Positions 50,351 through 60,022 are shown, numbered from the stretch's first letter. The stretch is 64,000 nt of DNA from Accumulibacter sp964420975 (GCA_964420975.1 CAYQVH010000010.1:35339-99338); one strand, 5' to 3'. The notes: generated by a model not told the origin, from the letters alone. A program made the numbers and translations.

Positions 50351-51171
50351 GCGACTCCTCGCCCCGTTGTGTTGGTCGCATCCATCGCCTGGCGCAGGGA
50401 CGCGACCAAAGCGGCGACGCGGGCACACACCTCACCCGGCGACGACGCCTCGATCTCCTCGATAATGCGGCTACCGACGACGACCGCGTCGGCCACGTCG
50501 GCCACTGCCGCCGCGGTCGCCGCGTCTCGAATGCCGAAACCGACTCCGACCGGCACTCCGGTCAGTGCGCGAATCACTGGCAAACGCTTCGCCACCGCGG
50601 CGACGTCAAGCGCCGTCGAGCCAGTGACGCCTTTCAGCGAAACGTAATAGATATAGCCGCTCGCCAGCGCGCCCACCAGCGCCACGCGCCGCTCGCTGGA
50701 CGTGGGTGCCAAAAGAAAAATGGGATCCAGAGCGTTCAGACGCAGGGTACGGGCGTACTCCGCCGCCTCTTCCGGAGGGTAATCGACGACCAGAACACCG
50801 TCGACACCGGCGGCGGCGGCGGCGGCGGCGAAGGTATCGACGCCCATTGCTTCGATCGGATTCGCGTAGCCCATGAGGACGATCGGTGTCTGGCGGTCAA
50901 CGGCGCGAAATTCCGCCACCATGGCCAACACCCGACGCAGGTTGACTCCCTTCGCCAAGGCCCGCTCGGAAGCTCGCTGAATCGTCGGTCCGTCGGCCAT
51001 CGGGTCGGAAAACGGCACGCCGAGTTCGATGATGTCGGCACCCGCGTCAACCATCGCCTGCAGGAGAGGCACCGTCAACTCAGGGGTTGGGTCACCGGCA
51101 GTGATGAACGGGATCAGCGCTTTGCGCCGCGTCTCCCGAAGTCGGGAAAAAACCGAGTCGATACGCGACAT
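50347..51171 (-). CDS. trpA: Tryptophan synthase alpha chain
   Basis: A 274-residue TIM barrel that cleaves indole-3-glycerol phosphate to indole. The catalytic Glu and Asp are in DIIELGVPFSDPMADGPTIQ, and the phosphate site includes GVGFGIRD. The start at 51171 (MSRIDSVFSRLRE) is set by family similarity; the stop of trpB lies 1 bp upstream of it. Overlaps accD by 4 bp, placing fatty-acid and tryptophan genes in one transcript as in other betaproteobacteria. Confidence 0.97.
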   Translation of the reverse strand: MSRIDSVFSRLRETRRKALIPFITAGDPTPELTVPLLQAMVDAGADIIELGVPFSDPMADGPTIQRASERALAKGVNLRRVLAMVAEFRAVDRQTPIVLMGYANPIEAMGVDTFAAAAAAAGVDGVLVVDYPPEEAAEYARTLRLNALDPIFLLAPTSSERRVALVGALASGYIYYVSLKGVTGSTALDVAAVAKRLPVIRALTGVPVGVGFGIRDAATAAAVADVADAVVVGSRIIEEIEASSPGEVCARVAALVASLRQAMDATNTTGRGVA

Positions 51172-51172
51172 C

Positions 51173-52378
51173 TCAAAAACGGATCCCCGATTGTTCGGCC
51201 ACGGTGTGCATGTCCTTGTCACCGCGCCCGGAAAGATTGACGAGCAGAATCTGGTCTTTGGCGAGCGTCGGCGCCAGCCGCCCCGCGTAGGCCAGGGCAT
51301 GACTCGATTCGAGCGCCGGCAGGATGCCTTCGAATCGACAGAGATCGTGAAAAGCTTGCAAGGCTTCGCCGTCGCCGACGCCGACGTATTCCGCCCGGCC
51401 AATGTCCTTGAGCCAGGCGTGTTCGGGACCGACGCCGGGATAATCGAGACCGGCCGAGATCGAGTGGGTGTCAAGAATCTGGCCGTTCTCGTCCTGCAGC
51501 AGGTAGGTACGATTACCGTGCAGCACCCCCGGTCGGCCGACCGTCAGCGACGCCGCGTGGCGCCCCGTGGCGAGCCCGTGACCGGCGGCCTCGACGCCGA
51601 TCAGGCGGACGCCGGCCACCCCAAGGTAGGGATAGAAGATGCCCATCGCGTTCGAGCCGCCGCCGACACAGGCGATCACTGCATCCGGCTGACGCCCACA
51701 CTGTTCCTGCATCTGCGCGATCGCTTCGCGACCGATCACCGACTGAAAGTCCCTGACCAGCATCGGGTAAGGATGCGGGCCGGCAACCGTACCGATGATG
51801 TAGAAGGTGTTGGCGACGTTCGTCACCCAGTCGCGCATCGCTTCGTTGAGCGCGTCCTTGAGCGTTCGCGAACCGCTGGTGACAGGGACTACCGTCGCCC
51901 CCAGCAGCTTCATCCGATACACGTTGGCCGCCTGGCGCTTGATGTCTTCGGCCCCCATGTAGACGACACATTCCATCCCATAACGGGCGGCGACCGTCGC
52001 CGTCGCAACCCCGTGTTGGCCGGCGCCCGTCTCGGCGATGACGCGCGGCTTGCCCATGCGTCGGGCGAGCATCGCCTGGCCAATGCAGTTGTTGACCTTG
52101 TGCGCACCCGTGTGGTTGAGATCTTCGCGTTTGAGATAAATCTGCGCCCCGCCGAGAACCTGCGACCAGTGTTTGGCATGGTAAATCGGGCTGGGGCGGC
52201 CGACGTAATGCCGCAGATCCTCGTCGAACTCGGCGGCGAACTGAGGGTCGCGTTGTGCGGCCAGATAAGCTTCCTTCAGCTCATCGAGGGCGCCGATCAG
52301 TGTCTCGGCGACGAAGACGCCACCGTAGGGGCCAAAGTGGCCGCTGGCGTCGGGTAGAGCGTATTCCAGATTGACCAT
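51173..52378 (-). CDS. trpB: Tryptophan synthase beta chain
   Basis: A 401-residue PLP enzyme that joins indole and serine. The cofactor lysine is in LNHTGAHKVNN and the phosphate-binding loop is VGGGSNAMG; DEN and the catalytic Glu (VIAETGAGQHGVA) are present. An ATG at 52378 is used; the codon before it is TTG, an in-frame alternative. It lies 63 bp after trpF. Confidence 0.97.
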   Translation of the reverse strand: MVNLEYALPDASGHFGPYGGVFVAETLIGALDELKEAYLAAQRDPQFAAEFDEDLRHYVGRPSPIYHAKHWSQVLGGAQIYLKREDLNHTGAHKVNNCIGQAMLARRMGKPRVIAETGAGQHGVATATVAARYGMECVVYMGAEDIKRQAANVYRMKLLGATVVPVTSGSRTLKDALNEAMRDWVTNVANTFYIIGTVAGPHPYPMLVRDFQSVIGREAIAQMQEQCGRQPDAVIACVGGGSNAMGIFYPYLGVAGVRLIGVEAAGHGLATGRHAASLTVGRPGVLHGNRTYLLQDENGQILDTHSISAGLDYPGVGPEHAWLKDIGRAEYVGVGDGEALQAFHDLCRFEGILPALESSHALAYAGRLAPTLAKDQILLVNLSGRGDKDMHTVAEQSGIRF

Positions 52379-52441
52379 CAACCGTTTCCTAGCGCGGCCG
52401 GCGGGGGGGTCACGGTCCGACTCGGCGGTGGCCGATCCCCT

Positions 52442-53080
52442 CTAGTCGACAGCCCGGACCGCAGCGATAAAGCGACGCATCTTGTCGGCGTCCTTGATTC
52501 CCTTGCTTGCTTCGACTCCGGTCGAGACGTCGACCGCGGCTGGCCGCAAGCGACGAATCCCCTCGCCGACATTTACGGCGTCGAGCCCACCGGAAAGTAT
52601 CATGGGCCTGCCTAGCGCCGGCGGAACCAAAGACCAGTCGAAGACCCTGCCCGCACCGCCATAGCCTTCTACAAAGGCGTCGAGCAGGATCGCCTGCGCC
52701 GACGGGAAGCGAGCTGCGTATTGTAGCAAATCCATACCTGGCCTGACGCGAGCAGCTTTGATGTAGGGACGATCAAACTGGCGACAGTAGTCTTCGTCTT
52801 CGTCGCCATGGAGTTGCAGAACGTGTATCGGGAGCGCTGCCAGCGTCGTCCGCACGAAAGCCGGGGCGGCGTCCACGAAAAGTCCGACGATCGTGACGAA
52901 CGGCGGAACGACCTGCGCAAGGCGGGCGGCGACGTCGTGCGTCACGTAACGCGGGCTGGGAGGATAGAAGACGAAACCGACAGCGTCGGCGCCGGCGCGC
53001 ACGGCCTGTTCGACGTCGTCGACGCGGGTCAGGCCGCAGATTTTGACGCGTACGCGGGCGGGTGTCGGCGAGCCGTTCAT
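52442..53080 (-). CDS. trpF: Phosphoribosylanthranilate isomerase
   Basis: A 212-residue TIM-barrel enzyme of tryptophan synthesis. The catalytic Cys is in VKICGLTRVDDV and the acid in LLDAFVEGYGGAGRVFDW; the phosphate end is LSGGLDAVNVGEGI. An ATG at 53080 overlaps truA by 4 bp. A strongly G-rich tract (52404-52410 on the + strand, ggggggg) lies in the gap to trpB. Confidence 0.96.
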   Translation of the reverse strand: MNGSPTPARVRVKICGLTRVDDVEQAVRAGADAVGFVFYPPSPRYVTHDVAARLAQVVPPFVTIVGLFVDAAPAFVRTTLAALPIHVLQLHGDEDEDYCRQFDRPYIKAARVRPGMDLLQYAARFPSAQAILLDAFVEGYGGAGRVFDWSLVPPALGRPMILSGGLDAVNVGEGIRRLRPAAVDVSTGVEASKGIKDADKMRRFIAAVRAVD

Positions 53081-53871
53081 GCCGTCGAAAAGACGGGAAG
53101 AAACGCCGTCCCCTCGTCGTCTGGCAGGCCAAGCTCGGGCGCGTAGCGAACGGCCGTCAGATAAAGACCGGCTGCGGCAAACGTCGGCGCCGCGAGGCGC
53201 CGGTCGCGGGCAGCCAACAGCTCGCTAATCCACCGTGGAGGACACTTGCCCTGACCGATGCGAACCAGGCTTCCGACGAGATTGCGAACCATATGGTGGA
53301 GAAAGGCCGAGGCCTCAAAGTCAAATTGGATCAAATCGCCGTCGCGACGAATCGCCACCCGGTGCATTATTTTGACGGGCGACACCGCCTGACACTCGGC
53401 GGCGCGAAACGCCGAAAAATCGTGTTCGCCGATCAGGAGATCGGCTGCCTCCTGCATGGCGTCGATCGCAAGCGGGTGATGATACCAGCCGACCTTATCG
53501 TGCCACAGCCCTGTCCGATGCGGGCCGTTGACCAGCAAGTAGCGGTAACGTCTGGCGTGCGCGGAGAATCGCGCATGAAAATCCGGCTTCACCGGGTGTG
53601 CCCAGCGTGCAGCAACGGTCGGCGGCAAGAAGCGGTTCGTTCCCCGCACCCAGGCGAACATCGAACGCTGGACTGGCGCATCGAAGTGCACCACCTGTCC
53701 GGTGGCATGCACCCCGGCGTCTGTCCGCCCGGCACAAACGACCGGCACGGATGTCCCTGCAAACTGTCCCAACGCCGTTTCGAGCACGTCCTGAACGGTA
53801 TTGCCACCCGGTTGCTTTTGCCAGCCACGATAGCCGCTTCCGTCGTACTCGATGGCCAGGGCGATCCGCAC
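53077..53871 (-). CDS. truA: tRNA pseudouridine synthase A (positions 38-40)
   Basis: A 264-residue enzyme that makes pseudouridine in the anticodon arm of many tRNAs. The catalytic Asp is in VVCAGRTDAGVHATGQVVHF. Opening MRIALAIEYDGSGYRGWQKQ and the ASAFLHHMVRNLVGSLVRIG block are typical. It overlaps trpF by 4 bp and lies 3 bp after a CbiQ-like membrane protein gene. Confidence 0.96.
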   Translation of the reverse strand: MRIALAIEYDGSGYRGWQKQPGGNTVQDVLETALGQFAGTSVPVVCAGRTDAGVHATGQVVHFDAPVQRSMFAWVRGTNRFLPPTVAARWAHPVKPDFHARFSAHARRYRYLLVNGPHRTGLWHDKVGWYHHPLAIDAMQEAADLLIGEHDFSAFRAAECQAVSPVKIMHRVAIRRDGDLIQFDFEASAFLHHMVRNLVGSLVRIGQGKCPPRWISELLAARDRRLAAPTFAAAGLYLTAVRYAPELGLPDDEGTAFLPVFSTA

Positions 53872-53874
53872 GAC

Positions 53875-54471
53875 TCACACCGGAGACAGGAAAATGGCCG
53901 GCAGGCCGCCGACCACGGCCAGCAAGACGAGGTAATCCAGCCACGAATACCGGCGATCGACGATTTCGAAGACCTCGGCCGGAGTCGGTGGCCCTTCCTC
54001 GAACAGCATCCGCCAGTCGTGCATACGCGGCATGGTGTCGAGCTGACGCACGACGAGCAACAAGCGAACGATACCGGGTGCGATGTCCACTCCCAAACGG
54101 CGAAGAGGAGCCAGCAACCGGTACAGTGCGCTCAGGAGGTCGGCGATCGGCATCTGTTGACGCATGAGGACAACCACCAGCAGCGTCAACAACAGGCGTT
54201 CAAGCGGTAGCAGGGCCGCCGCCAGCCCTTCCTGACTAGGCGTCAGGGGTCCCTGCCAAACGGGTTCGCCAGGGCTACCCCAGGCCACGATAAGAAATAG
54301 CGAAAGCAGGAGCCATCGCGCCGTCCAGACCAGTCGGCACCAACCGTGCCATGCCGAGCGGCGAGTAAACAACAACAGGGTCAGCGACACTGCCAACAAT
54401 AACCCGCCGTCCACGCGCTGAACGACGATCAAAAGCGACAACCAGAGCACGAAGCAGCTCGCCGGATGCAC
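53875..54471 (-). CDS. CbiQ/EcfT-like membrane protein
   Basis: A 198-residue protein with five or six membrane helices and an amphipathic middle region with MRQQMPIADLLSALYRLLAPLRRLG, like the coupling helices of the energy-coupling-factor transporter T component (CbiQ family), though the two Ala-Arg-Gly motifs are weak. No ATPase or S component is nearby. It fills the slot between fimV and truA. The likely partner genes, if any, are elsewhere; a non-transport role is possible. Confidence 0.65.
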   Translation of the reverse strand: MHPASCFVLWLSLLIVVQRVDGGLLLAVSLTLLLFTRRSAWHGWCRLVWTARWLLLSLFLIVAWGSPGEPVWQGPLTPSQEGLAAALLPLERLLLTLLVVVLMRQQMPIADLLSALYRLLAPLRRLGVDIAPGIVRLLLVVRQLDTMPRMHDWRMLFEEGPPTPAEVFEIVDRRYSWLDYLVLLAVVGGLPAIFLSPV

Positions 54472-54580
54472 GCCAGCCGGTAGTGATCGGAAACGCTTGT
54501 CAGCAGCCGAGCCCGTTACTACAGGCCGACGCCATCAGACCGCTCGCCGACGACAGTCCCCACGCGCGCTGGCGACCGCA

Positions 54581-57500
54581 CTAGTCTCTGAGCTGGGCGA
54601 GGATCGTGCTCGCGACCTCGCGCTGCTTCGCGTCGCCGTCCCTGAGGACTTCCTGCAGCAACTCCCTGGCACCTTCAATGTCGCCCATCTCGTGATACGC
54701 CTTGGCGAGGTCAATCTTGGTCGCCACTTCCTCGTTTGAAGAGATCTCGGGCTCCGCGGAGAGATCGAGGTCGCCGCGGATCACCGAATCGACGCCGGCA
54801 TCACCCCCGTCGACCGCGCTGATCGTGAAGTCGGGGTTGACGAGCGTATCTTCCTGTTCGCTCTCAAACGACGAGGCTGATTTCTTCGCCGCTGCGGGCG
54901 TTGGCTCCTCGCCTTCGGTGAGGTCGAGACTGATTCCCGAAAAGTCGAACGACGGCCGCTGCAGCGCCTCTCCGAGGACCGCCGACTCGGTCAGCTTGAC
55001 GTCGAACTCGAGCGCGTCGACGGACGTCGAGCCGATGTCAAGAACTTCGTCGGTCGCCGTCGGGGCGCGGACCTCCGTAACCGCCGACGCCTCAGTCGGT
55101 GCCTCCTCCCGCAGATCAAACGAGAAGTCCCCCGCGAAGTCCTCAAGGCCTTGCGGGACGGAATCGGGGGCAATCAGCATCGTTGCCTCCGGCGGAGCAA
55201 TGTCGGTACGCGGCTTCTCGTCGTCGAGCAGCGCTGCGGACGCCGACATTTCCATCTCATCGTAAGACGTCGCCAGATCGAAATCGAGCGGTTCTCCGCG
55301 CGTCGGGCTGGAAACCATGGTGTCCATCTGGACATCGTCACCGGCGTCGACAGTGGCGGGCGCCGTGTCGCCCATGCCGAGGTCGAAGTCGAGGCCCGCG
55401 AGCTCGAACGATTGTGGCGCAGCAGCTGCCGGCACTGCTTCCGCCTTTGTCTCCACCGCGGCGGCGGCCGCGACCGCGGCCACGGCCGCCGCTGGTCCAA
55501 CCGGCTTGGCAGCCGTCTCACGCGGGATGACCACCGTAGGCTGTGTCTGATCGACTGCTGGTGGCGCTCCGGCAACGCCGATCGCCGGCTCGCGACGAAC
55601 AATGATCGTCGTTTCGGAATCACGTACCGGCGGCATGGTTGGCCCGGAGGCCCCATACAACGGGTTCTGCGGATCCATCTGGCGACCCATGGCGGCCGCC
55701 TTTTCCCAGTCGGCTCCGACCCCGCCGGTGACGGTAAATAACTCTGCCGCCAGAGTGTCGAACGGCTTGGAGTCCTTACGAGCGAGATAGATTTCCAGGA
55801 GCTTGAGGTGAATGGCGTGTCGCCGTGGATCCTTTTGTTTCGCTTCGAGAAGAATTTCCTCAGCCTGGGCATCGCGACCGTACGCCATGTACACGTCGGC
55901 CTCGGCGACCGGGTCGACTTCGTCGGTATCGATACTGCCCGGTCCGGCCTGGCTGAAATCGGTCTGCGCCATCGAGTGCGACGTATCGACGCTCTGCCCT
56001 CCGGTATTGTGGAATACGGAGTTTGCCAACAAACTGTCAGCGCGCGGCGCGGCCGGACTCGTTGCCGCCTCCAGCGTTCGGTCACTCTCGTTACGGTTCC
56101 GACGACGGGCCAGCCAGTAAGCCGCCAACAGCGCCACAAGCCCACCACTTCCGGCCAGGAACGGAGTACTGGTCAGTAGTTCCTCGACAAAACTCGGCTC
56201 CGGAGGCGGCGGCGCGATCACCTTTGGTTTCGGCGCTGGAGCCGGCGGTGGTGGCTCCGCGGGTTTGACTTCGGCGGGGACCTTGGCAACCTCGGGTTTC
56301 ACCTCCGGTACCGAGGGTGGCGGGGTCTCCGGTTTGACTGGAGGCGTTTCGCCAGGCTTGCCGACGACGGTTTCACTCGTCGGAGGAGTTGGCGGCGCAG
56401 CAACGACGGGCGGCGACACGTCGCTCTTGGCGGCCGGCGCCGGCGCACGGGGGGTGTCTGCACCCCCCGTGCGCGCAGCTTCAGTAGCCGGGGCCTTGCC
56501 TGCCGCTTGCTTCTCAAGCTCGGCGAGCGTCTGGCTCTTCAGCTCAACCAGCCTTTGCAACTCGGCGACACTGCGTTCGAGGCTGACTAGTCGCTCGTTG
56601 GCTTCCTTGAGCGCCTTTTCCTTGGCAATCAAGTCTTCGTCCGCACGCTTGGCGACCGCACTCGGCTTGCCGCCGACGTCGGTCCGCGAGACGCGAAGCT
56701 GGTCCCTGGCCTCGGTATGAGGGGCCGCCTTTTCTTCGACCCGGGTCGTGATTCTGCCTGACGCCTGCTGTCGTGGCACCTCGTCGGAAGCCGGTGCTTC
56801 GCCAACGCCAGCTGCCAGCTTCTGCCGATACCCTCCCCAATCGGACGACTGGGCGACGACCAGCTTACGGGCCTCTGCCTTCGGAATCGCCCCGAGCGCC
56901 ACGGCGTCGGGAACGACCAGGATCTTCCCGGCTTTCAGACGGTTCATATTGCCCGCGTCAAATGCGTCCGGGTTGGCCTGGAGCAAGCCGACGAGCATCT
57001 GGTCTAGTGATACGCCCTCCGGGCGGAGTTCGCTCGCAATCTTGCCTAGGGTCTCGCCACGTCGCACCTCGTAGGTTTCACCACTTCTGGCGACGCGTTC
57101 GCTGGGGGACGGTTTGGCGGCCGCTTCCCGGCGCGCTGGCCGCTCGGTCGCCGATTCGTCGGCAAGTACTTTTGGCGGGACCAACGGTCGAGTGGTCGAC
57201 GGTGCTGCCGGAGCACGCGTCGCGAAGTCGATCGGATCCAGAAGGAAGGTATATTCCCGGATGACGCGACCGCTCGGCCAATTGACTTCGAGCAGGAGGT
57301 CGACGAAGGGATCGTTGATCGGGCGATCCGACTGAAGCTTGATGAAGGTCTGCCCGTTCGAACGTTTGTCGACCGTGAAACGGATGCCCAGCAAAGTCGG
57401 CGAATAGTCGATACCTGACTGCTTGAATGCGTCCAGCGACGCCAGCTGCGCACTGAGGCCGGCGAGTTCCTCGCGAGTGGCAAAAACTTCCACTTCGGCC

Positions 57501-57658
57501 CGCAACGGCTGTCCGAGCGCGGAGCGCACGGTGATCTTGCCGAGACCCGCGGCGTTCGCCGACAGCGGCAAACCCGCCAGGAGCAGAGCCGACGTGACCA
57601 CCCAAGCGGAGGTTCGCAGTCGAAGATTGCCGGTTGTGTTCTGCATTTTCTTGGCCAC
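54581..57658 (-). CDS. fimV: FimV/HubP-family polar and motility regulator
   Basis: A 1025-residue membrane protein. A signal segment (about 17-37) is followed by the FimV N-terminal domain (38-145), a LysM domain (about 190-250, TYEVRRGETLGKIASEL), a coiled coil (about 340-390), a Pro/Lys/Val-rich region (400-500), one membrane helix (about 515-535, ending YWLARRRNRN), a long acidic cytoplasmic part with TPR-like units, and the FimV C-terminal domain (about 975-1024, EVATKIDLAKAYHEMGDIEGARELLQ). In other bacteria FimV/HubP controls type IV pili, polar placement and cAMP. GTG 57658 has the better-spaced GAGAGGG site; ATG 57646 is an alternative. Confidence 0.92.
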   Translation of the reverse strand: MAKKMQNTTGNLRLRTSAWVVTSALLLAGLPLSANAAGLGKITVRSALGQPLRAEVEVFATREELAGLSAQLASLDAFKQSGIDYSPTLLGIRFTVDKRSNGQTFIKLQSDRPINDPFVDLLLEVNWPSGRVIREYTFLLDPIDFATRAPAAPSTTRPLVPPKVLADESATERPARREAAAKPSPSERVARSGETYEVRRGETLGKIASELRPEGVSLDQMLVGLLQANPDAFDAGNMNRLKAGKILVVPDAVALGAIPKAEARKLVVAQSSDWGGYRQKLAAGVGEAPASDEVPRQQASGRITTRVEEKAAPHTEARDQLRVSRTDVGGKPSAVAKRADEDLIAKEKALKEANERLVSLERSVAELQRLVELKSQTLAELEKQAAGKAPATEAARTGGADTPRAPAPAAKSDVSPPVVAAPPTPPTSETVVGKPGETPPVKPETPPPSVPEVKPEVAKVPAEVKPAEPPPPAPAPKPKVIAPPPPEPSFVEELLTSTPFLAGSGGLVALLAAYWLARRRNRNESDRTLEAATSPAAPRADSLLANSVFHNTGGQSVDTSHSMAQTDFSQAGPGSIDTDEVDPVAEADVYMAYGRDAQAEEILLEAKQKDPRRHAIHLKLLEIYLARKDSKPFDTLAAELFTVTGGVGADWEKAAAMGRQMDPQNPLYGASGPTMPPVRDSETTIIVRREPAIGVAGAPPAVDQTQPTVVIPRETAAKPVGPAAAVAAVAAAAAVETKAEAVPAAAAPQSFELAGLDFDLGMGDTAPATVDAGDDVQMDTMVSSPTRGEPLDFDLATSYDEMEMSASAALLDDEKPRTDIAPPEATMLIAPDSVPQGLEDFAGDFSFDLREEAPTEASAVTEVRAPTATDEVLDIGSTSVDALEFDVKLTESAVLGEALQRPSFDFSGISLDLTEGEEPTPAAAKKSASSFESEQEDTLVNPDFTISAVDGGDAGVDSVIRGDLDLSAEPEISSNEEVATKIDLAKAYHEMGDIEGARELLQEVLRDGDAKQREVASTILAQLRD

Positions 57659-57691
57659 GCCGCCACCCTCTCCGTCGATAGTGGAATAATT

Positions 57692-57720
57692 AAAATAACA
57701 TCATGAAGTTAGCCGTGCAA
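57692..57720 (-). promoter_or_regulatory. Sigma-70-type promoter for fimV
   Basis: In an AT-rich island on the minus strand, TTGCAC (57720-57715) and TATTTT (57697-57692) are 17 bp apart. Transcription would start near 57685, leaving a short leader before the fimV start. Inverted half-sites AAGTTA/TAACTT around 57706-57731 could bind a regulator. Confidence 0.5.
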
Positions 57721-57803
57721 GCTTAACTTGTTTATGGCGCAAACTCGATGGACGACGACGGAAGTGCTCGGCTCGAAACAAATGGGGGGCTTGCCGTCGC
57801 TTT

Positions 57804-58934
57804 TCATCGCTCCAACAGAATGCGCAGCATGCGTCGCAACGGCTCGGCAGCGCCCCACAATAACTGGTCGCCAACCGTAAACGCGCCCACGTAGTCCGGA
57901 CCCATGGCCAGCTTATGTAGGCGGCCAACCGGAACCTGCAGGCAGCCGGTCACGGCAGCCGGGGTCAATTCGCGCTCGCTCGCTTCACGTTGATTCGGGA
58001 CGACTTTTACCCAGGGGTTACCCTGACCAATCATGTCGCTCAGCTCGTCGAGCGGTAGGTTCCGCGTGAGCTTGATCGTCAAGCCCTGTGAATGACAACG
58101 CATGGCACCAATCCGCACGCACAGCCCATCCACCGGAATGCTGCCGGGCGATCGAAAAGGCGGCAAACCGAGAATCTTGTTGCACTCGGCACCGCCCTTC
58201 CACTCCTCTTTCGACTGACCGCCTTCAACTGGCACATCAATCCAGGGAATCAGACTTCCGGCGAGCGGCGTCTGCCGGAACTGGCTGGTCGGAAAGGTCG
58301 GCGAGCGCATGCAGGCCGCCACCTTGCGGTCGATCTCGAGGATGGCTGAGGCGGGATCGTCGAGGTCGGACCTGACTGCCTCGTAAAGGGCGCCCATCTG
58401 CTGCAACAGCTCGCGCATGTTTTGCGCACCGGCACCGGATGCCGCCTGATAGGTCATGGCGCTCACCCACTCGACCACGCCCTGACGAAAGAGCCCGCCG
58501 ATCGCCATCAGCATTAGCGACACCGTGCAGTTGCCGCCAATCCAGTTGCGACCGCCCCGGTGCAGCGCGCCCTCGATGACGTCGAGATTGACCGGATCAA
58601 GGATGATGACCGCGTCGTCGTGCATGCGCAACGTCGACGCCGCGTCAATCCAGTGCCCTTGCCAGCCCGCAGCGCGTAGCCTGGGGAACACGTCCTTGGT
58701 GTAGTCGCCACCTTGACAGCTGACGACGACGTCGAGACGTTCGAGCGCCTCGACCGAACGCGCGTCGGCCAGCACGCCCGCGTCCTTGCCGGCGTAGGTT
58801 GGCGCGTCTTCTCCGATCGCCGAGGTCGAAAAGTAGCAGGGATCAATCCGCTCGAAGTCTCCTTCCTCAACCATCCGTTGCATGAGGACCGAGCCGACCA
58901 TTCCGCGCCAGCCCACGAAACCCACGTTCATCAT
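57804..58934 (-). CDS. asd: Aspartate-semialdehyde dehydrogenase
   Basis: A 376-residue enzyme of the aspartate family pathway (Lys, Met, Thr, diaminopimelate). MMNVGFVGWRGMVGSVLMQRM is the NADP loop; the catalytic Cys is in GGNCTVSLML, and QAASGAGAQNMREL is typical of the Gram-negative form. The catalytic His region is RIGAMRCHSQGLTIKL. Lies 23 bp after leuB and 145 bp before fimV. Confidence 0.97.
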   Translation of the reverse strand: MMNVGFVGWRGMVGSVLMQRMVEEGDFERIDPCYFSTSAIGEDAPTYAGKDAGVLADARSVEALERLDVVVSCQGGDYTKDVFPRLRAAGWQGHWIDAASTLRMHDDAVIILDPVNLDVIEGALHRGGRNWIGGNCTVSLMLMAIGGLFRQGVVEWVSAMTYQAASGAGAQNMRELLQQMGALYEAVRSDLDDPASAILEIDRKVAACMRSPTFPTSQFRQTPLAGSLIPWIDVPVEGGQSKEEWKGGAECNKILGLPPFRSPGSIPVDGLCVRIGAMRCHSQGLTIKLTRNLPLDELSDMIGQGNPWVKVVPNQREASERELTPAAVTGCLQVPVGRLHKLAMGPDYVGAFTVGDQLLWGAAEPLRRMLRILLER

Positions 58935-58957
58935 CGCTTCACGTCTCCACCAAGTTC

Positions 58958-60022
58958 TTACAAAGCGGCGATTACCGCATCACCCATCGCCCGTGTACCG
59001 ACCCTGTGTGTCCCTGGCTCGTAAATGTCGCCGGTTCGATAACCCTGAGCGAGCACCTTTTTCACCGCCGCTTCGACTCGCAACGCCGGAGCTTCCAGTG
59101 CGAAGGTGTACCGCAACATCATTGCCAGCGAGAGTATGGTCGCCAGAGGATTGGCGACTCCCTGCCCGGCAATATCCGGTGCCGACCCATGACACGGTTC
59201 GTAAAGCCCCTTGTTGTTGGCGTCCAGAGAAGCCGAAGGCAACATGCCGATCGAGCCGGTAAGCATCGACGCCTCGTCGGACAGGATGTCGCCGAACAGG
59301 TTGCCGGTCACCATCACGTCAAACTGTTTGGGATTGCGCACCAGCTGCATCGCGGCATTGTCCACCAGCATGTGGGTCAGCTCGACGTCGGGGTATTCGG
59401 CGGCGGCTTCGCAGGCGACGTCGCGCCATAGCTGGGTCGTTTCGAGTACGTTCATCTTGTCGACCGAACAGACTTTGCGGTGGCGTTTGCGTGCCGCTTC
59501 GAACGCTACTTTGACGATACGGCGGATCTCGCTCTCGCTGTAGAGCATGGTGTTGTATCCGACCCGTTCCACCTTGCCGTCGATCTCGCGGGTTTCTATC
59601 CCGCGTGGCTGGCCGAAGTAGATGTCGCCGGTCAACTCTCTGACGATCAACAGATCGAGTCCGGCCACGACCTCCGTTTTGAGTGTCGAGGCGTTGGCGA
59701 GTTCGGGGTAAAGCACGGCCGGGCGCAGATTGGCGAACAAACCGAGGTGCTTGCGGATGCCGAGCAAGCCTCGCTCAGGTCGCTGCGCGCGCGGTAGCGT
59801 ATCCCATTGCGGCCCCCCGACCGCGCCCAGAAGAATCGCGTCCGCCTCGTCCGCGAGCCGCTGCGTCTCGGCAGGGAAAGGATCGCCGGTTGCGTCGACG
59901 GCGCACCCACCGAGCAGGCCTTCCGTCAGTTCGCAGCCCAGATCCAGCGCATCCAGCACGCGCACCGCTTCCGCCGTAATTTCAGGACCGATTCCGTCCC
60001 CAGGGAGAACACAGATCTTCAT
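58958..60022 (-). CDS. leuB: 3-isopropylmalate dehydrogenase
   Basis: A 354-residue NAD-dependent enzyme for the third step of leucine synthesis. It opens MKICVLPGDGIGPEITAEAVR, has the Arg cluster in LRPAVLYPEL and VRELTGDIYFGQPRGI, the Lys/Asp metal site in SVDKMNVLETTQLWR and DNAAMQLVRNPKQFDV, and the NAD loop EPCHGSAPDIAGQG. It is on the opposite strand and 15 kb away from leuCD, see the inversion finding. An aaggaag site lies 5-10 bp ahead of the ATG. Confidence 0.97.
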   Translation of the reverse strand: MKICVLPGDGIGPEITAEAVRVLDALDLGCELTEGLLGGCAVDATGDPFPAETQRLADEADAILLGAVGGPQWDTLPRAQRPERGLLGIRKHLGLFANLRPAVLYPELANASTLKTEVVAGLDLLIVRELTGDIYFGQPRGIETREIDGKVERVGYNTMLYSESEIRRIVKVAFEAARKRHRKVCSVDKMNVLETTQLWRDVACEAAAEYPDVELTHMLVDNAAMQLVRNPKQFDVMVTGNLFGDILSDEASMLTGSIGMLPSASLDANNKGLYEPCHGSAPDIAGQGVANPLATILSLAMMLRYTFALEAPALRVEAAVKKVLAQGYRTGDIYEPGTHRVGTRAMGDAVIAAL

